Part shown: one piece after another, positions 1-8,935 of the stretch
Position numbering within the stretch: the first letter of the stretch is position 1
Layout of the letters: every line of letters begins with the position of its first letter
Assembly (NCBI GenBank): GCA_021838945.1
Contig: JAKCCH010000006.1
Coordinates: forward strand, 1-58,770
Reading direction: 5' to 3'
DNA length: 58,770 nucleotides
Origin: Actinomycetes bacterium
GTDB lineage: Bacteria > Actinomycetota > Acidimicrobiia > Acidimicrobiales > Bog-793
Notes under the pieces: generated by a model
The model's input: only the letters and a program-made list of their open reading frames with translations
What the model was told of the DNA's origin: nothing
Databases searched by the model: none
Position numbers and translations under genes: made by a program

Positions 1-1232
1 ACCCCGGGGTACATCGCGAGGAAGGCGACCGCCTCCACGAGGTCGTCCGTCGGGCACTGGTCGTGCGCTGTGTGGGCGTGGACCTCTTCGCCCGGGCCGA
101 AGCCGATCGTCGGGATCCCGAGGCGGCCGCCCGCTGCACAGCCGTTCGTCGAGAACACCCAGTTCCCGATCCTCGGCGTGCGGCCGAGCGCCGACCGGCA
201 GGCGGCGACGCCGGTCTGCACGCTCACATGGTCCTCGGGGGTGACCCACGTCGGGAAGTACTTCTCGCTCGTGACCGTCATGCCCGTGTACGACCTCTTC
301 TCGTAGCCGAGCAGCGTGACCGTGGCGTTCGTCCGGGCGACCGACGGCAGGTTGCGCAGCTGCTCGAGCGCCTGTTCCGCCGACTCGCCCACGGTGAGCC
401 GGCGGTCCAGGTACAGGGTCGCGGTCGACGGCACGGCGTTGAGGCTCGGTGTCTCGCACTCGATCTTCGTGACCGCGACCGTGCCCGAGCCGAGGAAGTC
501 GTCGTGCCCGAGCCGGCTGTTCAGCTGCTCGATGTCGGCGATCACACAGGCGAGGTCGTAGACGGGGTTGTGGCCGCGCTCGGGTGCGGAGGCGTGGCAG
601 GAGGAGCCGAGCGTCTCGACCGCCACCTCGACCCGGCCGCGATGCCCTCGATAGAGCTGGCAGCCGGACGCCTCGCCGAGGACGACGACTTCCGGCCGCG
701 GGAGGACGCTCGTGAGGAGGTGCTCGAGGGCGAGGCCGTCGCACGTCTCCTCCTGGACGGAGCCGACGACGTACAGCGTGACATCCTCGAGCTGCCCGAG
801 ATCACGGGCAAGGGCGGCGGCGTGGATCATCGAGGCGATCCCGGCCTTGTTGTCGCTCGCGCCGCGGCCGTGCACGATCCCACCGTCGAGGCCGCCCTCG
901 AGCGCCGGCTCGAAGGGGTCGCGCGCCCACTCCTCGCGGCTGCCCACGTCAACGGTGTCGATGTGGCTGTCGTAGACGATCGTGACCGGACCATCGCCGA
1001 TCCTCCCGACGGCCGAGCCGAGCGGGTCGTCGAGGATCTCGTCGTATCCGAGGGAGCGCATCTCGCTCTGCAGGCGTGCGACCACATCGCCTTCGTCACC
1101 CGAGAGCGACGGGGTCTGGATGATGTCCCGAAGCAGCTCGACCGTGTCGGCCCGGTGGCCTTCGGCCTCCGCCTGCACGGCGTCGGGCGTCATCTCGGCA
1201 CCCTCCATGACGGTCACGGTTCTCGGCGTCAT
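1..1232 (-). CDS. M20-family peptidase/hydrolase (YgeY-like), 3' end beyond the window
   Basis: Manual translation of the minus strand, open to base 1: ...VYDSHIDTVDV...HGRGASDNKAG...VQEETCDGL...HAHTAHDQC, the M20 metal-binding layout. Absent from the ORF track because no stop lies in the window. ATGA overlap with the upstream gene. Confidence 0.85.
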   Translation of the reverse strand, partial: MTPRTVTVMEGAEMTPDAVQAEAEGHRADTVELLRDIIQTPSLSGDEGDVVARLQSEMRSLGYDEILDDPLGSAVGRIGDGPVTIVYDSHIDTVDVGSREEWARDPFEPALEGGLDGGIVHGRGASDNKAGIASMIHAAALARDLGQLEDVTLYVVGSVQEETCDGLALEHLLTSVLPRPEVVVLGEASGCQLYRGHRGRVEVAVETLGSSCHASAPERGHNPVYDLACVIADIEQLNSRLGHDDFLGSGTVAVTKIECETPSLNAVPSTATLYLDRRLTVGESAEQALEQLRNLPSVARTNATVTLLGYEKRSYTGMTVTSEKYFPTWVTPEDHVSVQTGVAACRSALGRTPRIGNWVFSTNGCAAGGRLGIPTIGFGPGEEVHAHTAHDQCPTDDLVEAVAFLAMYPG

Positions 1233-2545
1233 TCCCAGAGCCCCTTTGCTCTCGTGATGGCCTGCTCGCGCACGGCCCCGATCTCGACCTTCGTCAGCTC
1301 CCCGTCAGACACGACCGCCTCGCCGCGAACGAGGAGGTGCCGCACCTGCCGGCTCGGACCGAGGACGAGGGCGTCGACCGCCTCCTCGATGTCCGCCAGA
1401 TCACCCGCCGGCCAGACTGCGATGTCTGCCGGACAGCCCGGCTCGAGGCGACCGAGATCCCCCCGACCGAGGCATGCGGCGCCTCCCTCGGTGGCAAGCC
1501 GGAGCGCCGTGGCCGGCGCGAAGGCATCCGGGCGGCCATCGCGAAGGCGCGACAGCAGCAGCGCCATGCGGACCTCCGGGAGCAGCTGTCCGGGCTCGTT
1601 CGAGGCTGGGCCGTCCACACCGAGGCCGACCGGCGCACCGTGCTCGAGGAGGTCACGCACCCGGCAGATACCAGCACCGAGGCGGCCGTTCGAGCCCGGG
1701 CAGTGCGCGACACCCGTCCGGGCGGCACCGATTCGCCGGATCTCCGAGTCGTCGAAGTGGATCCCGTGCGCGAACCAGACGTCGTCGCCGATCCAGCCGA
1801 GCTCCTCCATGAGGTCAAGCGGCCGCTTTCCGAAGCGCGCGAGCGCGTCCCGCTCTTCGTCCAACGTCTCGGCCAGGTGCGTGTGCAGCCGGAGGCCGAG
1901 GGACCGGGCGAGAGATGCCGACTCGCGCATCAGCTCGGGAGTCACAGAGAACGGGCTGCAGGGAGCCACGACGACATGGACGCGGTCCGCATCCCGGCCG
2001 ACCGGTGGCGAGGCGAGGCGCTTCGCCACCGCCTCGGTGGAGGCGAGGATGGCGTCGGTCTCCTCGACGACCTCGTCCGGCGGCAGCCCGCCCTTGCTCT
2101 GCCCGAGGTCCATCGACCCCCGCGACAGGTAGAGGCGGACGCCGACTTCACCTGCCGCGCCGGCGATGGCGTCGAAGACGGTGTCGTCACCGGACGGGAC
2201 GATGTAGTGGTGGTCGAACACGGTCGTGACGCCCGACAGCGCAAGCTCGGCGGTCCCGCGCAATGCTGCGGCTCGGGCGTCCTCGGGCCGGATCCGTGCC
2301 CAGACCGGGTAGAGCTCGGTCAGCCACTCGAACAGGCTGCAGCTCGCGGCGCGGCCGCGCGTCAACCACTGGTACAGGTGGTGGTGGGTGTTCACGAGCC
2401 CGGGCGTGATGATGTCGCCGGAACAGTCGACGACCTGGTCACCCGGCTTTGGATTGGCGGAGCCGCCCACCGACGCGACGAGCCCGTCCTCGATGACGAC
2501 GTCGCCGAGAGGGTGTCGGGCGCCCCGGAGGATGGTGCGCGTCAT
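1229..2545 (-). CDS. Amidohydrolase, 8-oxoguanine deaminase / TrzA-AtzB-SsnA-like
   Basis: 438 aa; TPGLVNTHHHLYQWLTRG, HTHLAETLDE, FAHGIHF, GLGVDGPASNE motifs. Confidence 0.85.
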   Translation of the reverse strand: MTRTILRGARHPLGDVVIEDGLVASVGGSANPKPGDQVVDCSGDIITPGLVNTHHHLYQWLTRGRAASCSLFEWLTELYPVWARIRPEDARAAALRGTAELALSGVTTVFDHHYIVPSGDDTVFDAIAGAAGEVGVRLYLSRGSMDLGQSKGGLPPDEVVEETDAILASTEAVAKRLASPPVGRDADRVHVVVAPCSPFSVTPELMRESASLARSLGLRLHTHLAETLDEERDALARFGKRPLDLMEELGWIGDDVWFAHGIHFDDSEIRRIGAARTGVAHCPGSNGRLGAGICRVRDLLEHGAPVGLGVDGPASNEPGQLLPEVRMALLLSRLRDGRPDAFAPATALRLATEGGAACLGRGDLGRLEPGCPADIAVWPAGDLADIEEAVDALVLGPSRQVRHLLVRGEAVVSDGELTKVEIGAVREQAITRAKGLWE

Positions 2546-4869
2546 GAACCCGCCTCCCCTTGCCTCGGTGCCGCGAGTGCGATGTGCTCGGGCCGGATCG
2601 GCACCCGCGTCAGCGCGAGCCCGCTAGCCGCTCGGACCGCAGCCGCCACGGCGGCGGTGGACGAGATCGTCGGTGGCTCCCCTACCCCTTTTGCGCCGAA
2701 GGGAGCGCCAGGCTCGGGCTCTTCGACGAGAGCAGCGATCTGCACGAGCGGCATGTCGAGAGCGGTCGGGATGAGGTAGTCGGTGAAGGAGGCGTTTCGC
2801 ACGAGTCCCTGATCGACGAGGATCTCCTCCATCACGGCGAGGCCGACGCCTTGCGCGATGCCGCCCTCGATCTGGCCGACGACCTGGACGGGGTTGAGCA
2901 CTCGCCCGACGTCCTGAGCCGTGGTGACCTCGACCACCTTCACGAGGCCGAGGTCGAGATCCACGTCGACCACCGCCCGGTGGGCGGCGAAGGCGAACGA
3001 CACGTGCGCATCGCCCTGGCCGCGCTCGTCGAGTGGGAAGGTCGGGGCATGGCGGAACTCCACGGTCTCCTCGATCGCGGCGCCACCTGTCGCCTCCTCG
3101 ATCGTCTCGTCGATCTCCCCGTCGAAGGACACGACCCTCCCCTCACGCACCTCGAGCACAGCGGCGACGGTGCCATGACGGCGAGCAGCGAGATCGAGGA
3201 GCGAGTCACGCGCCTTGCGACACGCCGCGTCGACGGCGCCTCCCGACATCCACGTCTGGCGGCTGGCGGACGTCGATCCCGCCGAGCCGACTCCGGTGTC
3301 GGCCGGCGCGACGATGATCTTGTCCGTCCCGAAGACGTCCTCGGCGATCTGCTCGACGAGCGTGACGAGACCCTGGCCGACCTCGGCCGCCGCCGAGAAC
3401 ACCGTCACGATCCCGTGCTCGATGCGGCAGCGGGCGGTCGAGTAGTCGTCGAAGCCTTCGGAGTACATGAGGTTCTTGAACCCGACGGCGAAGCCGATGC
3501 CACGGCGGACCCGCGTGGGGTCGGCAGTGCGGCCGGCGCCGCCGGGCAGGGTCATCGACCCTGGCTCGTCTGCCGGGCCCCCGGGTGGCAGGGGAGCCTC
3601 GGCGCAGCGCCGGATCACCTCGGCGACGGGAGCGGCCCCGGTGAGTGCCTGCCCCGTGAGCAGCTCGTCGCCGGGCTGGAGCGCATTGCGGAGGCGGAGC
3701 TCGACCGGATCCATCCCGAGCGCGGCGGCGAGCTTGTCCATCTGCGCCTCGTAGGCATGGCAGACCTGGACGGCGCCGAATCCGCGCATGGCCCCGCAGG
3801 GCGGGTTGTTCGTCCGGACGACGTCGGCGTCGATCACGGCGTTCGGCACGAGGTAGGGACCTCCCGCGAAGCACGCCGCGTTCGCGAGGACCGCCGTCGA
3901 AGAAGACGCGTAGGCACCGCCGTCGAGCAGGATCTTCGCCTCGATCTTGACGATCCGGCCATCCCGGTCGGCCTCGTGCCGGTACGACATCCGAGCCGGA
4001 TGGCGGTGCACGTGCCCAAGAAACGACTCCTCGCGGCTGAACACCATCTTCACCGGCCTGCCGGTGCGAAGGGCGAGCAGGCAGATGTGCACCTGGAGGC
4101 TCACGTCCTCCCGTGCGCCGAACGCGCCCCCGACACCGGCGAGGTGGAGGCGCACCTTGTCGGGCGGGAGCGCCAGGCAGTCGGCGACCTGGTCGCGGTC
4201 GACGTGCAGCCACTGGGTCGAGATGAACAGGTCGACCCCACCGTCCTCGTCGGGGATGGCGAGCCCGGACTCGGGACCCATGAACGCCTGGTCCTGCATC
4301 CCGACCTCGTATGTTCCCTCGACCACGACGTCGCCGGAGGCGACAGCGTCGCCGTGACGGACCGAGATGTGCCGAACGGTGTTGCCCATCGGGTGCATGG
4401 GTGGCGTCACAGGGTCGAGTGCCCGCTCCGGATCGACGAGCGGGTCGATCGGCTCGTACGTCACCTCGATCAGCTCGGCCGCCTTCCTCGCCACCTCGGG
4501 GTGGTCGGCCGCGACGGCGGCGACGGCCTCGCCCATGTAGCGCGCCACGTCGCTCGCGAAGACCGGCTGGTCCTTCATCTCGAGCCCGAAGAACGGGTTG
4601 CCGGGAACGTCGTCGGCAACGAGGACGGCCTTCACGCCCGGCAGGTTGCGAGCGCGACTCGTGTCGATGCCCGTGATGCGAGCGGCCGGGTGAGGGGACC
4701 GGAGGACCTTGCCCCAGAGGGCACCTTCGGCCCAGAGGTCGGACGAGAAGGCGAACTCGCCCTTCACCTTCGGGCCACCGTCGGGGCGCTTCCGGCTCGT
4801 GCCGAGCGAGGCGGATCGGACGCGTGCTGGCGCCACAGCGGTGCTGCTCACGGCAGAGACGGTCGTCAT
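2542..4869 (-). CDS. Xanthine dehydrogenase-type molybdopterin-binding subunit
   Basis: From MTTVSAVSS; FAFSSDLWAEGALWGKVLRSPHPAARI, GGAFGAREDVS, GAMRGFGAVQ, EVGQGLVTLVEQ motifs; ATGA-type overlap with both neighbours. Confidence 0.9.
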   Translation of the reverse strand: MTTVSAVSSTAVAPARVRSASLGTSRKRPDGGPKVKGEFAFSSDLWAEGALWGKVLRSPHPAARITGIDTSRARNLPGVKAVLVADDVPGNPFFGLEMKDQPVFASDVARYMGEAVAAVAADHPEVARKAAELIEVTYEPIDPLVDPERALDPVTPPMHPMGNTVRHISVRHGDAVASGDVVVEGTYEVGMQDQAFMGPESGLAIPDEDGGVDLFISTQWLHVDRDQVADCLALPPDKVRLHLAGVGGAFGAREDVSLQVHICLLALRTGRPVKMVFSREESFLGHVHRHPARMSYRHEADRDGRIVKIEAKILLDGGAYASSSTAVLANAACFAGGPYLVPNAVIDADVVRTNNPPCGAMRGFGAVQVCHAYEAQMDKLAAALGMDPVELRLRNALQPGDELLTGQALTGAAPVAEVIRRCAEAPLPPGGPADEPGSMTLPGGAGRTADPTRVRRGIGFAVGFKNLMYSEGFDDYSTARCRIEHGIVTVFSAAAEVGQGLVTLVEQIAEDVFGTDKIIVAPADTGVGSAGSTSASRQTWMSGGAVDAACRKARDSLLDLAARRHGTVAAVLEVREGRVVSFDGEIDETIEEATGGAAIEETVEFRHAPTFPLDERGQGDAHVSFAFAAHRAVVDVDLDLGLVKVVEVTTAQDVGRVLNPVQVVGQIEGGIAQGVGLAVMEEILVDQGLVRNASFTDYLIPTALDMPLVQIAALVEEPEPGAPFGAKGVGEPPTISSTAAVAAAVRAASGLALTRVPIRPEHIALAAPRQGEAGS

Positions 4870-5480
4870 CCGGCGCCCTCTTGCCGCGTGGCACCGGCAG
4901 CAACAGGTGCGGCACGTGATGCCGCCGCGAGTCGGGCGTCCCTCACGGTCTCGACTGCCTCGAGGATCCGGCCGTAGCCGGTGCACCGGCAGAGGTTGCC
5001 GGAGATCGCCTCACGGATCTCGAGCTCGGAAGGTCGGGGGTTGCGCTCGAGCAGGTCGTGGACCGTCACGATCAGGCCCGGTGTGCAGAAGCCGCACTGG
5101 ACCGCGCCGGTCTCGGTGAACGCCACCTGTACGTCGGTGAAGCGCTCGCCAGCACCAAGACCTTCCACCGTCACGATCTCCCGGCCGCCGGCGGTCGCTG
5201 CAAGAACGAGACAGGAGCACACGAGCTCACCGTCGACAAGCACCGAGCACGAGCCGCACTCCCCCTGCTCGCACGCGTTCTTCGCACCGGGCAGCCCGAG
5301 CCGGTTGCGCAGCACGTACAGCAGGCTCTCGCCCATCCACGCCCCGCGGAGCTCGTGCTCCTGCCCGTTGACGGACAGGGTGTACGAACACTGGTCGGGC
5401 TGGTCAGCTTGGTCGGGCTGGTCGGGCTGGTCGGGCTGGTCGGGCTGGTCGGGCTGGTCGGCCCGACCGGCGGTGGTCAC
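4866..5480 (-). CDS. Xanthine dehydrogenase-type [2Fe-2S] subunit with N-terminal DQP repeat
   Basis: GTG start; CEQGECGSCSVLVDG...QCGFCTPGLIV...GNLCRCTGYGRI. Confidence 0.9.
   Translation of the reverse strand: MTTAGRADQPDQPDQPDQPDQPDQADQPDQCSYTLSVNGQEHELRGAWMGESLLYVLRNRLGLPGAKNACEQGECGSCSVLVDGELVCSCLVLAATAGGREIVTVEGLGAGERFTDVQVAFTETGAVQCGFCTPGLIVTVHDLLERNPRPSELEIREAISGNLCRCTGYGRILEAVETVRDARLAAASRAAPVAAGATRQEGAG
5391..5462 (-). repeat. 9-bp tandem repeat encoding (DQP)n
   Basis: About eight near-identical copies of ggtcgggct (minus: gaccagccc) read as DQPDQPDQP... in the [2Fe-2S] subunit N-terminus. Confidence 0.9.
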
Positions 5481-6340
5481 GCTGCCACCCGCTCGAGGGC
5501 TCGGCGGGCGCAGACGCCTACCGCATGGCGGCGGTAGGCAGCGGTCGACCGGTGATCGTCGATCGGGCGTGAGGCAGCGGACACGAGCCCGGCGAAGCGC
5601 TCGAGCGCCCCGTCCCGGTGGGCATCCCCGGCCAGCACCCCGCCGGCATCCCAGTCCAGCACCTCGCCGGCGAGCTCCTCTGCCTCGTGCGCCCGCAGCG
5701 GAACGGGTCCGACCGAGCCGAGGGCGACCCTCACCGAGCAGGAGTCGAGGTCGACCACGACGGCGGCGGAGCAGACGGCGATGACCATGGCGTTGCGGGT
5801 CCCGACCTTCAGGAATTCCTGGCGGGTGCGCCGCGTTGGAACCCGGACGGAGTGGACGACGTCGTGGGGGCGGAGAGCGGTCCGTTTGGCTCCGGTGACG
5901 AAGTCGCCGACCGGCACCTCGCGCCGGCCGTCGGCAGACTCGACCACCACGACCGCATCGAGGGCCACGAGGACGGGGAGCGTGTCGCCGGCCGGGCTCG
6001 CAGTGGCGAGGTTCCCGCCGAGTGTGCCCGCATTGCGAATCTGGGGGGACCCGACGGTTCGAGCCGCCTGGGCGAGAGCGGGAAGCCGGCCGGCGAGGTC
6101 GGGCTGCAGCATCTCGGTGTACGTGAGCGCCCCGCCGAGCACCAGCTCTCCGGTCGCGGCGTCTTCGCTCCAACCCTTCAGTTCCGTCACCCTGCTCAGG
6201 CTCATGATCGACGCCGGCCGGCGGCGACCGAAGTTGATCTCGACCATGAGGTCGGTGCCGCCTGCCAGGAGCTCGCACCCGGGGTCGGCAGCAAGCCCGG
6301 TGACCAGCTCTTCGAGCGAATCAGGGACGCGCACGCTCAC
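5477..6340 (-). CDS. FAD-binding (CoxM/XdhB-like) subunit of molybdenum hydroxylase
   Basis: LLAGGTDLMVEI, TVGSPQIRNAGTLGGNLATASPAGDTLPVL; GTG start chosen. Confidence 0.9.
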   Translation of the reverse strand: MSVRVPDSLEELVTGLAADPGCELLAGGTDLMVEINFGRRRPASIMSLSRVTELKGWSEDAATGELVLGGALTYTEMLQPDLAGRLPALAQAARTVGSPQIRNAGTLGGNLATASPAGDTLPVLVALDAVVVVESADGRREVPVGDFVTGAKRTALRPHDVVHSVRVPTRRTRQEFLKVGTRNAMVIAVCSAAVVVDLDSCSVRVALGSVGPVPLRAHEAEELAGEVLDWDAGGVLAGDAHRDGALERFAGLVSAASRPIDDHRSTAAYRRHAVGVCARRALERVAA

Positions 6341-6399
6341 AGCGCAATCGTACGACACCTGCTTACACAAAATGTCAACTTCGCTGGCGGCTGCTCGGG

Positions 6400-8151
6400 C
6401 TACTCGTCCGCCTCCTCGTAGAGGGCCTCGCCGCGGCGAAGACGCCCTGCGATGATGACGATCTGGGCGAGCTCCCGGCGCGTCGGGGTGTGCGCCGCGA
6501 GGAAGCGTGCAGCACCGACGAGCACCAGGGCCGACTCCTCGGATCCTTCGGGCCAGGCGAGCGACTGGCGCACGGCAGCTTCGTAGGTCTGGAACCAGTG
6601 GAACCCGGCGTCTTCGCGGAGCAAGGCGCTCCCAAGTGCCTCGATCGCTGCCGACCGGCTACCGCCGCTCTTCAGGTGCCCGTAGACGATGGCACCGGCC
6701 TCGTCGACTCGCCCCTCCGAGTCGAAGCAGGCCGCGAGGTCGGCCAGATCCCCGCTCGTCGCCCTCGGCAATCGTGCCGCCGGCACGTTCAAGAAACGAT
6801 CGAGGAACACCTTCATCGCCACCTGAACGACGCCACGGAGCAGCTGCGGCGAGGGCGCCCGGACGATCATCTGGTGCAGCGCATTGGCGGCAGTGAACCC
6901 GTGGTGGACGACGTCCCAGTCACTGTGGTCGTTCTGGACGTGGAAGCGGGTGACCCGCAACGAGGCCGCAAGGGCCACGGCCCGCGCGAGCTGCTCACCC
7001 GAGGCGCCTTCGTCGATGGCGCGGAAGATGGCGTCGATGGCGACGGCCGGGTCGTCGCCGAGGAGGTCCCATGCGAGCTTCGCGGGGCCACCCGCGGCTT
7101 CGAAGCGTCCGGACGCCTCGTGATCCAAGGCGCCGCCGTCGAAGTCCGCGCTCGACAGCGCGCCCTCGAGCCGCTCGCCTGCCTCGTTCGCGAGGGTGGC
7201 GAGGTCGTATGGGTGGCGCCAGGAACCCTCCTCCTCGTGGCGGGTGGCGTGAGCCGTCTCGTGCGCAAGCGTCGGGAGGACGATGGGTGCAAAGGCAGGC
7301 CCGAGGTGCCCGACGAGCTCGAACGCCTTGTTCGTGAAGTCGAGGATGTGGCCCTCGTCGAGGAAGACGTGGTCGGTGATGGCGGCGCCCATCATGGCCG
7401 CGACCTCGTCGGACTCCCAGCCCGCGCTGACGGCCGACACGAGGGTGCGCTCGGCTGCATCGCCCGAACGCGTCTCGATGAAGCGCCGGTACCAGGAAAC
7501 CAGGCGGTCCTTTGGGAGGTCGCTCGCCGGCAACGGGTCGAGCGGGAACCGTGGCGGGTTGCCGCGGGTGTTGCCCGACAGGAAGCTCAACCCCTGCAGG
7601 AGGGCGAGCGGTCGGTCGCCCCATTCGAGGTGCTCGAGGACGTTCGCCATGGCGGAGAGCACGGTGAGCCCGGATCCGAATCCGCCCTCCCGGTACGAGC
7701 AGCCGAACCGGGCTGCTGCGCCGACGATCTCGGCGGGTTCCACCCCGGCGTCGAGCATGGCCAGCACCGCTTTGGCGAGCACGAGCGTCAAGCCTTGTTC
7801 GAGCCCCTCGTCGAGCCGCCGGAAGGCGTGTTCCCGGTCAAAGGGCCGAGGCTCGGCGTTCAACACCACCCGTCCGCCCTCGATGTCCACCGGGTAGGCC
7901 CGCACGTCGTCGGCCCACGGATCGAGCGTGCCGCCCGACTCGAGGTCGAAACGCGCATGGTGCCAATGACACGTCACCATCCCGCTCTCGACGGACCCAC
8001 GATGGAGCGGGAAGCCGAGGTGCGGGCAGCGATCGTCGATGCCGTACGCGCACCCGTCGTGCCAGAACACGCAGACGGGCTGGCTTCCCGCCTTTCCAGT
8101 CAGGAATCCGGCCTCCTGGAGCTCTTCGATGCTCCCGATGTCGACCCGCAT
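6400..8151 (-). CDS. Rieske [2Fe-2S] domain fused to a large, probably helical domain
   Basis: 583 aa; CPHLGFPLHRGSVESGMVTCHWHHARFDL Rieske motif near the N-terminus; about 470 aa C-terminal domain not recognised; SD-like AGAGGTG upstream of ATG. Confidence 0.8.
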   Translation of the reverse strand: MRVDIGSIEELQEAGFLTGKAGSQPVCVFWHDGCAYGIDDRCPHLGFPLHRGSVESGMVTCHWHHARFDLESGGTLDPWADDVRAYPVDIEGGRVVLNAEPRPFDREHAFRRLDEGLEQGLTLVLAKAVLAMLDAGVEPAEIVGAAARFGCSYREGGFGSGLTVLSAMANVLEHLEWGDRPLALLQGLSFLSGNTRGNPPRFPLDPLPASDLPKDRLVSWYRRFIETRSGDAAERTLVSAVSAGWESDEVAAMMGAAITDHVFLDEGHILDFTNKAFELVGHLGPAFAPIVLPTLAHETAHATRHEEEGSWRHPYDLATLANEAGERLEGALSSADFDGGALDHEASGRFEAAGGPAKLAWDLLGDDPAVAIDAIFRAIDEGASGEQLARAVALAASLRVTRFHVQNDHSDWDVVHHGFTAANALHQMIVRAPSPQLLRGVVQVAMKVFLDRFLNVPAARLPRATSGDLADLAACFDSEGRVDEAGAIVYGHLKSGGSRSAAIEALGSALLREDAGFHWFQTYEAAVRQSLAWPEGSEESALVLVGAARFLAAHTPTRRELAQIVIIAGRLRRGEALYEEADE

Positions 8152-8185
8152 GCTCTCACCTCTTTCTGCGACGCGTACGCGGAGG

Positions 8186-8216
8186 ACGATACGACTTCAA
8201 GTCGACTTGAAGTCAA
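8186..8216 (-). promoter_or_regulatory. MerR/SoxR-type promoter-operator: 22-bp palindrome in a 19-bp spacer
   Basis: Minus strand TTGACT-(TCAAGTCGACTTGAAGTCG, 19 bp)-TATCGT; 8193..8214 GACTTCAAGTCGACTTGAAGTC is a perfect palindrome. Confidence 0.75.
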
Positions 8217-8299
8217 GCGGTTCACGGCAACCTTGCGCGCGCATGCGCTTCTCACGAGGCAACCTTCGCCTGCCGCCGTGCGTCTATACGATCGTGCTC

Positions 8300-8935
8300 A
8301 TGGAGGGGGAGGCTGGGACCTGCCCGACCGGCGAGGCGACTCTTGGGATCGGCGACGTGCTGGACGTCGCTCCTGTGCGCAAGCTCGTGTCGGAGGACGT
8401 CGCGGCCGCCTACCTCCGGCACTACGTGTCGCTCTGCCGCCTCGCACGGCTCATCGTCGACGACGGGTCGCGCGCCGAAGAGCTCGTGCAGGACACCTTC
8501 GCCCGCACATACGCGGTGCGGAGCTCGATCAACGACACCGAAGCGCTGCTCGCTTACCTTCGCACGGCTGTCGTCCGGGCATGCCACTCGGAGCTGCGCC
8601 GCCGGCGCATCGAGCGACGCCTCGGCTTCGGCGTCGCGAGCAAGCCGCTCGAGGGATCGAAGGCCTACGAGGTCGAGGCAGCTGGCGGACCGTCGCCCAC
8701 GGCGGACGAGATCAGCACCTCCATCGCGCTGCGGCGCGCGCTCGCGGCGCTACCGGCCCGGCAGCGGGAGGCCGTGGTCCTCCACTACTTCGCAGATCTC
8801 GACCAGGCGGATGTGGCGGCAGCGATGGGGTGCTCGGTCGGCACTGTGAAGTCACAGTTATTCAAGGCCCGCGACCATCTCGCCTCGCTCTTGAGCGACC
8901 GCGTCGGGGGCGGGTCGGAAAAGAGGGATCGATGA
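8300..8935 (+). CDS. ECF RNA polymerase sigma factor
   Basis: AELVQDTFARTYA... ALAALPARQREAVVLHYFADLDQADVAAAMGCSVGTVKSQLFKARDHL (sigma-70 region 4). Confidence 0.85.
   Translation: MEGEAGTCPTGEATLGIGDVLDVAPVRKLVSEDVAAAYLRHYVSLCRLARLIVDDGSRAEELVQDTFARTYAVRSSINDTEALLAYLRTAVVRACHSELRRRRIERRLGFGVASKPLEGSKAYEVEAAGGPSPTADEISTSIALRRALAALPARQREAVVLHYFADLDQADVAAAMGCSVGTVKSQLFKARDHLASLLSDRVGGGSEKRDR

Noticed and set aside
63-2132. 689-aa plus-strand ORF and similar long opposite-strand ORFs (2560-4977, 35186-37348, 3206-4915, 10526-13255)
   Set aside because: Arg/Pro/His-rich shadow ORFs antisense or out of frame to well-supported enzymes; typical of high-GC DNA.
6490-8931. Upstream part of the 1316-aa ORF 6490-10440
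   Set aside because: Antisense to the Rieske-fusion gene and low-quality composition; the real gene starts at ATG 8932.
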